Positions 35,758-44,233 of a DNA stretch of 64,000 bases are shown piece after piece. A model generated the notes under the pieces. It did no database searches. It was given only the letters and a program-made list of their open reading frames with translations, and was not told where the DNA came from. The position numbers and the translations under genes are program-made. Origin of the DNA: Acidovorax sp. 69 (GTDB lineage Bacteria; Pseudomonadota; Gammaproteobacteria; Burkholderiales; Burkholderiaceae_C); the NCBI RefSeq assembly GCF_002797445.1, contig NZ_PGEP01000001.1, positions 3,348,501 to 3,412,500 on the forward strand. The letters are read 5' to 3'. Positions within the stretch are counted from its first letter, which is position 1. Each line of letters starts with the position of its first letter.

Positions 35758-37146
35758 GTGCCACTGATCCAGCGCCTGCGCCGCGCCAGCCTGTGGCGGC
35801 TGCTGGCCATGCTCTTGCTGCCGCTGCTGGCCCTGGTGACTGGGGTGGAGCTGTGGATGACCCGGCACGACGCGCTGGAGGCCGCCAATGCAGCCTACGA
35901 CCGATCGCTGCTGGGCGCGCTCAAATCGATTGACGCCAACATCTCCACCGCATCGGGTGGCCTGTCGGCGGAGCTGCCCTACAGCATGCTCGAATTCTTT
36001 GAACTCACGGCCAGCGGCAACGTGTACTTTCGGGTGGCATCGTCCGATGGTCTTGTGGAGCTGGGCAATGCCGACCTGCCCCTCCCGCCGGGACCGCTGA
36101 AGCCCGGGGTACCACTCTTTTACGACGCCACCTACTTCGGCGAATCCGTGCGGCTTGCGGCCTATCGCCGCGCACTGGACCGCGCGGAGTCTGCGGCCAC
36201 CGTGCTGGTGCAGGTGGCCGAAAGCACACGCTCGCGGCAGGACTTCACGGATCGCTTTGTGCGCCGGGCCGTGCAGCGCGATGCGCTGGTGCTGGCACTC
36301 ATGGTGTTGGGCACGGCAGCGCTGCTGGCCATTGCGCTGCGCCCCCTGGCACGGCTGGCGCGCGAGGTGCAAGCCCGAGGCATCGACGACATGACACCGC
36401 TGGCCCCCACCGACCTGCCCGCCGACATCCGCCCGCTGGTGGACGCAGTCAACCAGCAGATGGCGCGCACCCAGGACTTGGTGGCGCAGCAGCGGCAGTT
36501 TCTGGACGACGCCTCGCACCAGCTGCGCACCCACCTGACCACGCTGCAAATGCAGATCGACTACGCCCGGCGTGAGGGCGATGCCACCGAGGTTCAACAC
36601 ACGTTGGCCGCCATCGGCGGCGAAATTGCACGCGCCACCCGCAGCACGCAGCAACTGCTGGCGCTGGGCCGCAGCGATACTGCAGCCGTAGAGCTTGTTC
36701 CGTTCGACCTGACCGCGCTGCTGCGCACCGTGGCGCTGGAGCTACTGCCCCAGGCGCGAGCCAAGCAAATCGACTTTGGCATTCACACACCCCCTGTCGA
36801 GATAGCGTCCGTGGGGGACAGTGGCCTGCTGCGCGAGGCGTTGACCAACCTGGCGGCCAATGCGATTGCCTACACCCCGGTCCAGGGCACCGTCACCGTG
36901 TCGGCTGCGGGCGACAGCCTGGGCTGGAGCATCAGCGTGGAAGACAACGGCCCCGGCCTTCCCGCTGAGGAGCGCGACGCACTGGGCCAGCGCTACCGGC
37001 GAGGGTCGCAGGCGACGGCGAGTGGATCGGGCCTGGGGCTGGCCATTGCGCGTTCCATTGCCGAACGCCACCAGGGCAGCCTGCGCCTGCAGGCGCGTGC
37101 CGAAGGGCCGGGGCTTCTGGCGATACTCTGGTGGCCGCGGTCCTGA
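35758..37146 (+). CDS. Sensor histidine kinase (TctE-like)
   Basis: 462 residues. Membrane segment near 15-40 (LLAMLLLPLLALVTGVELWM), periplasmic sensor domain of about 150 residues (2CSK-N/TctE type), second segment near 175-195 (VLALMVLGTAALLAIALRPL), HAMP-like linker, dimerisation box with His254 (FLDDASHQLRTHL), and ATPase motifs NLAANAIAYTP, VEDNGPGLP and GSGLGLAIARSI. It phosphorylates the regulator encoded upstream. A Bug protein gene follows 38 bp later, a layout known from Bug-dependent sensing. Confidence 0.92.
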   Translation: MPLIQRLRRASLWRLLAMLLLPLLALVTGVELWMTRHDALEAANAAYDRSLLGALKSIDANISTASGGLSAELPYSMLEFFELTASGNVYFRVASSDGLVELGNADLPLPPGPLKPGVPLFYDATYFGESVRLAAYRRALDRAESAATVLVQVAESTRSRQDFTDRFVRRAVQRDALVLALMVLGTAALLAIALRPLARLAREVQARGIDDMTPLAPTDLPADIRPLVDAVNQQMARTQDLVAQQRQFLDDASHQLRTHLTTLQMQIDYARREGDATEVQHTLAAIGGEIARATRSTQQLLALGRSDTAAVELVPFDLTALLRTVALELLPQARAKQIDFGIHTPPVEIASVGDSGLLREALTNLAANAIAYTPVQGTVTVSAAGDSLGWSISVEDNGPGLPAEERDALGQRYRRGSQATASGSGLGLAIARSIAERHQGSLRLQARAEGPGLLAILWWPRS

Positions 37147-37184
37147 CACGACCTCCTGCCTTCGCCACAACTTCGTGCCGCAAC

Positions 37185-38228
37185 ATGCCACCCCGCACAG
37201 TCATCGCTGATCCCCCCTCGCCCGCACGCTGGAGCCGCCGCCAGGCCCTGCTGGCTCTGGCGACCAGTGCCAGTGCGGGGGTGGCACCCTTCGCCGAAGC
37301 GGCAGACGCATCCACAGAGTCCGCCGAGTGCATCGCGCCCTCACGCCCCGGTGGGGGGTTTGACCTGACTTGCGGCCTGGCTGCACAAGCCCTGCAGGCC
37401 GCGCGCCCCGGCCGGGCACCGCTGCACACCCGCTACCTGCCCGGAGGCATTGGCGCGGTGGCATTCGATCAAGTGGCCACAGGGCGGCTGGGCGGCCCCA
37501 GCACGCTGGTGGCATTCTCCAGCGGCTCGCTGCTCAACATCGCACAAGGCCGTTTTGGCCCACATCCGTTGAACGCAGTGCGCTGGATCGCCACGCTGGG
37601 CAACGACTATGGCGTGGTGGCTGTGCACCACAACGCACCGCACCAGCGCCTGCAGGACGTGGTCACGGCACTGCAAAAGGATTCAGCCCGCGTGGTGTTC
37701 GGCGCTGGCGGCACACTGGGCAGCCAGGATTGGGTGAAGGCCGCGCTGCTGGTCCGCGCAGCGGGGCAAGACCACAAGCGCATGCGCTTCGTGTCGTTTG
37801 AAGGCGGTGGCGAAGCCCTCAAGGCCCTGGGTGGCCGGCACATCGACATCTTCACCGGCGATGCGGCTGAAGCCATGAAGGCCGCCGCCGAGGGACTGCC
37901 AGTGCGTATCCTGGCGGTGCTGGCCCCCGCGCGCCTTTCCGGCGCACAGGCCGCGCTGCCCACCGCACGCGAACAGGGCCTGGACCTGGTCTGGACCACC
38001 GTGCGAGGCCTGTACATGGCCGCCAGCGTGCCCGACGCCGATGCGCGCGCATGGACCCATGCACTGCAGGAGGCCCAGGCAACCCCGGGCTACGCGGCGC
38101 TGTGCAGTCGCTATGGTCTGCACCCGTTCGCCTTGAGCGGCGCCGCGCTGGAGGACTATGTGCAGCGCCGCGTCGCTGACTACCGTCGCCTGACGCAGGA
38201 GTTGGGTCTGCGGTCCTGGCCGAGATGA
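37185..38228 (+). CDS. Bug/TctC-like solute-binding protein, divergent
   Basis: About 347 residues from ATG 37185; a GTG at 37131 would overlap the kinase gene by 16 bp. Leader SRRQALLALATSASAGVAPF resembles a twin-arginine signal. Mature part is recognisably Bug-like but divergent: CIAPSRPGGGFDLTCGLAAQ, RYLPGGIGAVAFDQVATG, and HIDIFTGDAAEAMKA. Two cysteines near the N-terminus (CIAPS, LTCGL) are unlike the other Bug gene here. It follows the TctE-like kinase and may be its periplasmic co-sensor. Confidence 0.8.
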   Translation: MPPRTVIADPPSPARWSRRQALLALATSASAGVAPFAEAADASTESAECIAPSRPGGGFDLTCGLAAQALQAARPGRAPLHTRYLPGGIGAVAFDQVATGRLGGPSTLVAFSSGSLLNIAQGRFGPHPLNAVRWIATLGNDYGVVAVHHNAPHQRLQDVVTALQKDSARVVFGAGGTLGSQDWVKAALLVRAAGQDHKRMRFVSFEGGGEALKALGGRHIDIFTGDAAEAMKAAAEGLPVRILAVLAPARLSGAQAALPTAREQGLDLVWTTVRGLYMAASVPDADARAWTHALQEAQATPGYAALCSRYGLHPFALSGAALEDYVQRRVADYRRLTQELGLRSWPR

Positions 38229-38267
38229 AGACCGTCGCCTGTCCGTTGCGCCAAGAATCTGTGCCAC

Positions 38268-38500
38268 CGCCCATTGTTGAAAGGTGCCCGCAAAAACCAT
38301 CCTCCCGCGCAGCGTAGCGCTGTATGGGGTGTTTTGTGCCGTGCTGTGCTTGCTGGGCACCGGCTGTCAGTGGCGAACGCTGCCCAGCGACTTCCCCAGG
38401 TAGCGCAACGTACACGCGCATTTTTAATCTGGAGTGAGCCGCGCGCGGCATCCCGCCGGATCGGGCCTTAAAAACCCTGGACAGGTACTAATAAGCCTGC
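38268..38500 (+). pseudogene. Decayed IS5-type transposase fragment
   Basis: Three reading frames in turn encode pieces of an IS5-family transposase N-terminus: PLLKGARKNHPP, then RSVALYGVFCAV...LLGTGCQWRTLPSDFPR, then a stop where Trp is expected, RNVHAHF, and after another shift WSEPR. The intact family reads [21 protein letters not shown] and WSEP. At least two frameshifts and one nonsense change make it dead. No flanking inverted repeats were found by eye. It follows the Bug protein gene. Confidence 0.7.
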
Positions 38501-38508
38501 ACCGCACC

Positions 38509-39759
38509 TTAAACCGGCAACACTGCCGCGCCAACCATCCGCCCCAGGTTGGGTGACGAAGCCTCTTGGCGCGCAGGCTCCGCGCCATCCTGCCGGGGCA
38601 AAGACGATTGCGCTGCAAAGGCATTGAGCGTATTGCGCCACTCCTCATTCGACGTGCTTAATGCGCGGCGCATGCGCATGACGCCCAAAACCGCCGCAAT
38701 CATCGTCAACGCAAGCACTGCAAGAAGGCCGTATACCAAGGAAGCTGGAAAGTACCCCGTGTCCATCTTCTCCAGCCGCGTCAACATTGCCAGGGTGGCT
38801 TGGCGGTCCTGCTCAGCTTGCTCACGCATACGTTCGATTTCAGTCTGCAGGGCCTGCAAACGCTCCCCTTCGGCGCCACCGGCGTCCTGCGAATTACCCA
38901 CGCCGATCGAGGGGAGTGCCTCCCCCGATCCCGGAGCGCCCGACGAAGCCTGGTCCCCGGACGTCGAAGGCGTAGCCAGCGTCGCCAACGGCTCCATCAC
39001 CAGCCGGGGCCTCGCCGGAGCCGCTGCAGCAGATGCTGGATCAGGAGCAACCGCTGGCCGCGACGTCTCTGCAGCGGGGCTTGCTTTTTTTGCCTCAACC
39101 TTGACCGCCACCTTGGGCGCGAGAATCGAGGCCTCCGGCTGCGCGCCACTGCTGCTCGGCACAGCTGCAACCGCCGCGTCTGAAGGACTGCGCGCCAAGG
39201 GTTTGGAAGACGATTTCATCGCCTTGCGCGCCACACGCTCGCTGGCCGAAGCCTTGCGCGGCGGCGGAGCCACTGTCTCCCCTGGAAACGATTTTTCTGC
39301 GGCGGCACCTGGAAGTGCCCAGGAAGATGTGGCACCCGAAGCCTGCCCCTCCCACGGAATCGCGATGGGCCGATTACCACCCGCGACAGACATCGGCAGG
39401 TCAGCCAGGAAGGTGTACTCCCGCATGAAACTGCCGATGCAACTGATCGACACCTGGGCGGTCAATACGGGCTCGTCCGCCAGATGCGAAGACTGGACCC
39501 GAACCACAGGGTTGCGCCCCAGTTCACCCGGCTGCACGCTCACCTGGACACGACCCGCCGGTACGGAAAGATCCCCCGACACCAAACGTGCCTGCGGGCA
39601 GATTGCATCCATCGACATCCCCGGATCCAACTGGACTTCAAAACCAAGGTCGATGGGCTTTCCCAGCCACACCGTCCCCTGGGGCGCCCCCAAGGACAGT
39701 GCCCCAGCCCCCGGCGCTGCCAAGCCCATGCAAACAACGATCAACGAGTTACGAATCAT
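38509..39759 (-). CDS. FimV-like protein
   Basis: About 416 residues. N-terminal signal peptide (MIRNSLIVVCMGLAAPGAGA) and a FimV-type N-terminal domain beginning LSLGAPQGTVWLGKPIDLGF, which in FimV proteins precedes a peptidoglycan-binding LysM; no LysM is seen here. Then about 170 residues rich in Ala/Ser/Pro/Lys, a coiled-coil (LQALQTEIERMREQAEQDRQ), one membrane segment (LVYGLLAVLALTMIAAVLGV) and a short cytoplasmic tail. I start at ATG 39759, with GGAG 9 bases upstream. FimV proteins affect type IV pili and polarity; this shortened form is less certain. Confidence 0.7.
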   Translation of the reverse strand: MIRNSLIVVCMGLAAPGAGALSLGAPQGTVWLGKPIDLGFEVQLDPGMSMDAICPQARLVSGDLSVPAGRVQVSVQPGELGRNPVVRVQSSHLADEPVLTAQVSISCIGSFMREYTFLADLPMSVAGGNRPIAIPWEGQASGATSSWALPGAAAEKSFPGETVAPPPRKASASERVARKAMKSSSKPLARSPSDAAVAAVPSSSGAQPEASILAPKVAVKVEAKKASPAAETSRPAVAPDPASAAAAPARPRLVMEPLATLATPSTSGDQASSGAPGSGEALPSIGVGNSQDAGGAEGERLQALQTEIERMREQAEQDRQATLAMLTRLEKMDTGYFPASLVYGLLAVLALTMIAAVLGVMRMRRALSTSNEEWRNTLNAFAAQSSLPRQDGAEPARQEASSPNLGRMVGAAVLPV

Positions 39760-40060
39760 CACAACCATCTCCAGTCATTTCCATTCGTTTCTACATGAAA
39801 CATAATGATACGGAAAGCAATGGATGCGTATGTGTGAAAAATCTTGGCCAAAAAGGGCCGTATCCCCCGTTTGAAGCGGCAGCCGGCAGGGCAAGCAGCC
39901 ACCGCACCTCACCCAGGGCAGCCAAGGCATCCACAAATGCCAGCGCACCGGTGTGGACGGCAGTTTCGATGAAGGCGCGGGCTTCTACGCGGGTGCGCAG
40001 AGGGATGGGGGGGTCATGGCGTGATCCGTGGCACGGTAACCAGTGAGCACCACCGCCTGA
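39760..40060 (-). other. Intergenic region with a gene-like frame lacking a start
   Basis: On the minus strand, directly after the stop at 40061, an open frame of about 85 codons without an ATG has normal amino-acid use (for example RVEARAFIETAVHTGALAFV and DALAALGEVRWLLALPAAAS) and ends near 39793. It may be a gene remnant or chance in GC-rich DNA. Nothing else is seen. Confidence 0.25.
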
Positions 40061-40273
40061 TCACTTCTCCAGCCACCACTGAATCATGATTTTCGCCAAG
40101 AACCCCAAAAACCCCACGCCCAGACCAAGGAACAGTACGAAGGTGCCAAAGCGCCCTGCCTTGGACTCCCACGCCAGCTGCCCGATGATGAACAGCATGT
40201 AGAGGATGAACGCCCCCACACCGTAGGTGAGAAAGAACCCCGAGATCTGCGCCTCGGTAAAACCAAAAATCAC
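40061..40273 (-). CDS. DUF2788 small membrane protein
   Basis: 70 residues with two membrane segments (FFLTYGVGAFILYMLFIIGQ and FGTFVLFLGLGVGFLGFLAK), matching the DUF2788 family; function unknown. It overlaps the upstream DUF2189 gene by 4 bp (ATGA), so the two are coupled and probably act in the same membrane process. Confidence 0.85.
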   Translation of the reverse strand: MIFGFTEAQISGFFLTYGVGAFILYMLFIIGQLAWESKAGRFGTFVLFLGLGVGFLGFLAKIMIQWWLEK

Positions 40274-41115
40274 GATGCCCCTCCAGGGGTGCGAACAGGA
40301 TCGGCCAAGTCCCGCTCCGGCAAGCTGGAGGCATCCACCAGATCACGGTAGGCGTGCCAACTGGCGTGGCCCAACATGGGCATCACGGCAATCAGACCCA
40401 GCAGCAGCGACCCCAGGCCCAGCAACGTGAAACCCAGGATCACCGCCGCCCAGAACGCCATAGGCAGCGGATTGACCACCACGGCCTGCCAGCTGGTCAG
40501 CACCGCCTGCAGGAGCGTGGCGCGGCGGTCCAACAGCAACGGCATCGCCACCACGCTGGATGCAAAAATCGGTGCGGCCATGAGGCTGCCCAGCGCCAAC
40601 CAGATCTCGAACAGCCAGCCATCACGGGCCATCACGACATGGCGCAAAAAATCGAGTGGCGTCTCAATGGGCACCGGCGCCAGCAGTGTGATAAGTGCCG
40701 CTGACGTCATGACCCAGCCCGAGGCAGCGAATGCGAGCAAGGCGCCAAACTGCACCATGCACCAGTAATCGTTGCCCCATTTGTTGACATGGCTGTTCTG
40801 CCAGTTGAGCCAGGTCTTGAGCACCACGCCCAGGTCAGCGCGCTCGCGGCGCTCCAGTGCGCGGCTGAGCGCATACAGGCTCGTGGCCAGCACAGGCGCC
40901 ACCACCAGAAAACCCGACAGTGCCCCCGCCAACAGCCAGAACCGGTGGTGGCCCACCGCAAAGAGAGCAGCCCCGAACAGGCTGAGTGCCAGACCATGCG
41001 CAAAGCTGATCCATCCCGCCCGCGCCATATCGCGCCAGGCCAGCACCAGCCAGGTCATAGGCTGCATCAAGCCGATGGTGCGGATGACGGGTATCGGGGG
41101 GGGATTACGGGGCAT
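40270..41115 (-). CDS. DUF2189 membrane protein
   Basis: 281 residues with six or so membrane segments: for example LALSLFGAALFAVGHHRFWL, GALLAFAASGWVMTSAALIT and AVILGFTLLGLGSLLLGLIA. The arrangement and the end GHASWHAYRDLVD fit the DUF2189 family of inner-membrane proteins with no known function. It is coupled to the DUF2788 gene downstream. It could take part in lipid or small-molecule handling, but nothing in the sequence proves this. Confidence 0.82.
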   Translation of the reverse strand: MPRNPPPIPVIRTIGLMQPMTWLVLAWRDMARAGWISFAHGLALSLFGAALFAVGHHRFWLLAGALSGFLVVAPVLATSLYALSRALERRERADLGVVLKTWLNWQNSHVNKWGNDYWCMVQFGALLAFAASGWVMTSAALITLLAPVPIETPLDFLRHVVMARDGWLFEIWLALGSLMAAPIFASSVVAMPLLLDRRATLLQAVLTSWQAVVVNPLPMAFWAAVILGFTLLGLGSLLLGLIAVMPMLGHASWHAYRDLVDASSLPERDLADPVRTPGGAS

Positions 41116-41302
41116 GGTGTGGGGGTCGCTCAGCGACGGTGGAGTGTGACGTCATAGGGCAGCAGCATCAACCACCGCACGCCCAAACCTTGACCTGAGG
41201 CAAGAAGCAGTTCGGTAACCCGTCATCGCGCAACCCGGCTGTGTGTCGCTGCACGCCACCCAGAACCTGGCGCGGGCCAAGCCAGAGATGCCGAGCAAGG
41301 GC

Positions 41303-41327
41303 GTCGCCCCCTTCGGGGGAAGGCGAC
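41303..41327 (-). terminator. GC-rich hairpin past the HAD gene
   Basis: GTCGCC / GGCGAC with inner CCCCC and GGGGG forms a strong stem about 30 bp beyond the HAD gene stop on the minus strand. No T run; terminator role inferred from place. Confidence 0.45.
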
Positions 41328-41353
41328 GAAAGCGATACGAGGGGGCCGCCATG

Positions 41354-42058
41354 TCAGGCCCACAGTCTGCACAGCTCCGTGAGGCTGCCCACCGTGGCAT
41401 GTGGCAGTGTGGCGTGGGGCCAAGGGTGGTTGGCGCTGTTGATCCAAACCGCCTGCATGCCCGCCTCCAGCGCCCCTTGCGCGTCCAGGGTAGCGTCGTC
41501 GCCCACATGCAGAACCTCATGGGGCAATACATCGGCCGCACTGGCCGCCGCATGGAAGATGCGCGCATCGGGCTTGGCCACACCAAACTCCGACGCACTG
41601 ATGCTCTGGCGAAAGTAGTGGCCGATACCGATGCGGTGCACATCGGCATTGCCATTGGACACAGCCACCACAGGGTAGCGGGCCGACAAAAACGCGAGCG
41701 TGTCATGCGCATCGTCAAACAGCTCGACCCGCTGGCGTTCGGAAAAGAACAGATCGAAGGCCGGTTCGGCCAGAGCGGGCTCGTCGCCCGCCTGGGTCAG
41801 CGCCAGACGTATGGACTCGCGCCGCAGTGCGCTCAGGTCGCCCTGCAGGTCGGGGCGCAGAGTCACCATCTGGTTGCGGATGGCGCGCAGCGCCTCGGTG
41901 TTAGAAAACAGCGCCGCCGTGGCGGGCGCGTGGTGTATGAGCCAGTCCAGCAACACCGCTTCGGCGCGCGTGATGGTGGGCCAAATGGGCCACAAGGTGT
42001 CGTCCAGATCAATCGAAATGGCGCGGATGCGGGAGATGTCCAGAGAAGGGTTCAACAC
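41354..42058 (-). CDS. HAD-superfamily hydrolase
   Basis: 234 residues from the GTG at 42056-42058 (AGGTG 8 bases upstream); the longer open frame upstream has no conserved sequence. Motif I IDLDDTLWP (nucleophile and acid-base Asp), motif II VVAVSNGN, motif III KPDARIF, and motif IV HVGDDATLDAQGA. The cap is helical (C1 type), as in YjjG/phosphoglycolate-type phosphatases. Cytoplasmic; substrate not predicted. It is the gene after the LacI regulator but separated by 90 bp, so it may be independent. Confidence 0.85.
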   Translation of the reverse strand: MLNPSLDISRIRAISIDLDDTLWPIWPTITRAEAVLLDWLIHHAPATAALFSNTEALRAIRNQMVTLRPDLQGDLSALRRESIRLALTQAGDEPALAEPAFDLFFSERQRVELFDDAHDTLAFLSARYPVVAVSNGNADVHRIGIGHYFRQSISASEFGVAKPDARIFHAAASAADVLPHEVLHVGDDATLDAQGALEAGMQAVWINSANHPWPHATLPHATVGSLTELCRLWA

Positions 42059-42149
42059 AAAATCGCACCTGCAAAAACAACACGGAGTAGGGCTCGGCAG
42101 AACGCCGGGCGGCGGCCGCAAAGCATACCGCAGCCCCTCCCCCGAAGGC

Positions 42150-43217
42150 TCAGCCCGGCGACACTGGCGACTGCGCACCCAACGATGAACCGCGCACAAT
42201 GAGCCGCCCCGGCAACAGGCTCTCTCGCGGTGGACCCTGCAGGCCGCCCAGCCGCTCCAGCAGGCACTGGGCAGCGCGCGCGCCAATGGCATCGGTGGGC
42301 TGCGCCACGGTGCTCAGGCCGGGCCGGATCAACGGGGCCCACTCGGGGTCATCAAAGCCCACAAAACCCAACTCCTGCCCAAAGGTCCAACCAAGACGCG
42401 ACACCGATGCCGCCACGCGCAACGTCACCACCGAGTTGCCCGCCACGACTGCGCAGCGTTCGCCCCCCGGGGCACGCTGGCGAAAGTCCGCCAGCGCCTG
42501 GCCCAGCACGTCTTCGCACTGCTCCGCAGCAATCTCCAGCACGTCGCCATGCACCTGTGTTCCATGCGCGGCAACACAGGCACGGAAGGCCGCCGTGCGC
42601 TCAACGCGTGAGCTCACGCCCAGCAGAGGCTGCGTGACGTACAGCAGGTGCATCCAGCCCTGCTGCTGCAAGTGGTCACAGGCATCACGCATCGCGCCCT
42701 CGTTGTCCAGCGACACAAAATCCGCAGCCAGTCCTGCGTGGCGCCGGTCCACCAGCACAGCGGGTTTGCCATGCAGGGTGCTGACATCGGCCTGACCCGC
42801 GCTCTGCCCCAGGGTGTTGAGGATGAAGCCGTCCACCTGGTAACTGGCCAGCGCGTCGATGGCCGCCCGCTCACGCTCGCGGTCATTGCCCAGGTTGAAC
42901 AACATCACCAGGTAGCCCGCCTCCTGGCAAGCCTTCTCGGCGCCACGCAGCACGGCCACCGAATAGGGGTTGGTGATGTCGGCCACCACCAGGCCGATGA
43001 GGCGCGAGCGGCCGTGGCTCAGCGCCTGGGCCATGGGGCTGGGCACATAGGCCAGCTTGGTGATGGCCGCCTCGACACGCGCCGCGATGTCGGGGCTGAG
43101 CAGGCGTTCACGGTGGTTGAAGTAGCGCGACACCGTGGCTTTGGACACGCCTGCCTCGGCCGCGACATCGGCAATGGTGGGTCGGGTGCGCGCGGCGGCG
43201 GGTGTGATTTGGCTCAT
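42150..43217 (-). CDS. LacI-family transcriptional regulator
   Basis: 355 residues. N-terminal helix-turn-helix and hinge: TIADVAAEAGVSKATVSRYF (14-33) to AQALSHGRS; then a periplasmic-binding-like effector domain (RLIGLVVADITNPYSVAVLR onwards). It is the last gene of the sugar-acid operon, overlapping the dehydrogenase gene by 4 bp. A perfect palindrome of LacI type lies upstream of the operon's first gene, so autoregulation of the whole operon is likely. The effector is probably an operon intermediate such as a keto-deoxy sugar acid. Confidence 0.9.
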   Translation of the reverse strand: MSQITPAAARTRPTIADVAAEAGVSKATVSRYFNHRERLLSPDIAARVEAAITKLAYVPSPMAQALSHGRSRLIGLVVADITNPYSVAVLRGAEKACQEAGYLVMLFNLGNDRERERAAIDALASYQVDGFILNTLGQSAGQADVSTLHGKPAVLVDRRHAGLAADFVSLDNEGAMRDACDHLQQQGWMHLLYVTQPLLGVSSRVERTAAFRACVAAHGTQVHGDVLEIAAEQCEDVLGQALADFRQRAPGGERCAVVAGNSVVTLRVAASVSRLGWTFGQELGFVGFDDPEWAPLIRPGLSTVAQPTDAIGARAAQCLLERLGGLQGPPRESLLPGRLIVRGSSLGAQSPVSPG

Positions 43218-44233
43218 GCTTGTGCCGGGTTGTACACCGCCGCCGGGCTCTCACCCGCCAGCGCCTGCAGCAAATTGGTGGTGGCCAGCGCGGCCATGGC
43301 GTGGCGCGTGTCGTGCGTGGCCGAGCCGATGTGCGGCAACGGGGTCACTCGTGGGTGGGTACGCAGCGGCGACGCCGGCGGCAGCGGCTCGATGGCAAAC
43401 ACATCCAGCCCCGCCGCGCGCAGCGGGCCATGGTCCAGCGCATGCAGCAGGTCCTGCTCCACCACCGTGGCGCCGCGGCCGCCGTTGATGAAGATGGCAC
43501 CGGGCTTCATGGCCGCAAACAGTTCGGCATTGACCATGCCCCGCGTGCTGTCCGACAGCGGCAACATGGCCACCACAAAGTCCGACTGCGCCAGCAGCGC
43601 GGGCAGCGGCGTGTGGATGGCCTTGCCCTGCAGCTCGGGCGCGTGGGTCGCCAGGTCCACCGGACGGCGGGCGTGGTAGATCACCGGCATGCCAAAGCCC
43701 AGTGCCGCGCGGCGCGCCACGGCCTGGCCGATGCGGCCAAATCCGAGCAGGCCCAGCGTCTTGCCATGCACATCGCTGCCAAACAGGTCTTCTCCAATGT
43801 TTTGGGTCCACTGGCCCTCACGCACCCGTTGCGACAGCTCCACCAGTCTGCGGCTGGTCGCCATGAGCAGGGCAAACACCGTGTCGGCCACCGTTTCGTC
43901 GAGCACGCCCGGTGTGTGGCACAACACAATGCGGCGCGCCTGCAACACGTCCAGCGCGTAGTTGTCGACGCCGACAGAAATGCTGGACACAACCTCCAGC
44001 TGGGGCGCGCGGGCCAACAAGGCGGCATCCACCGGAAAGCTGGAGCCAATCAGCCCCTGTGCCTGCGCCAGCGCAGCATCGAAAATGGCACGTTCTTCGG
44101 GCTTGCGCGGGTTGGCCACGGTCACGTCATGCACGGCCTGCAGTCGCGCGAGCTGGTCTGGCGGAAGCTCGCGAAACACCAGCACCTGCTTGCGCACGGC
44201 ATCGTGGCCTTGCGGCGGGGCCGATGGCGTCAC
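43214..44233 (-). CDS. D-2-hydroxyacid dehydrogenase (GhrB-like)
   Basis: 339 residues, cytoplasmic NAD(P)H-dependent reductase. Nucleotide-binding motif LGLLGFGRIGQAVARRAALG (about 160-179), catalytic Arg in NGGRGATV, Glu in DVFAIEPLP, and His in TPLPHIGSAT. It resembles 2-ketogluconate/hydroxypyruvate/glyoxylate reductases. It overlaps both neighbours by 4 bp. In the operon it could reduce a 2-keto sugar acid before phosphorylation or a side product of it. Confidence 0.87.
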   Translation of the reverse strand: MTPSAPPQGHDAVRKQVLVFRELPPDQLARLQAVHDVTVANPRKPEERAIFDAALAQAQGLIGSSFPVDAALLARAPQLEVVSSISVGVDNYALDVLQARRIVLCHTPGVLDETVADTVFALLMATSRRLVELSQRVREGQWTQNIGEDLFGSDVHGKTLGLLGFGRIGQAVARRAALGFGMPVIYHARRPVDLATHAPELQGKAIHTPLPALLAQSDFVVAMLPLSDSTRGMVNAELFAAMKPGAIFINGGRGATVVEQDLLHALDHGPLRAAGLDVFAIEPLPPASPLRTHPRVTPLPHIGSATHDTRHAMAALATTNLLQALAGESPAAVYNPAQA

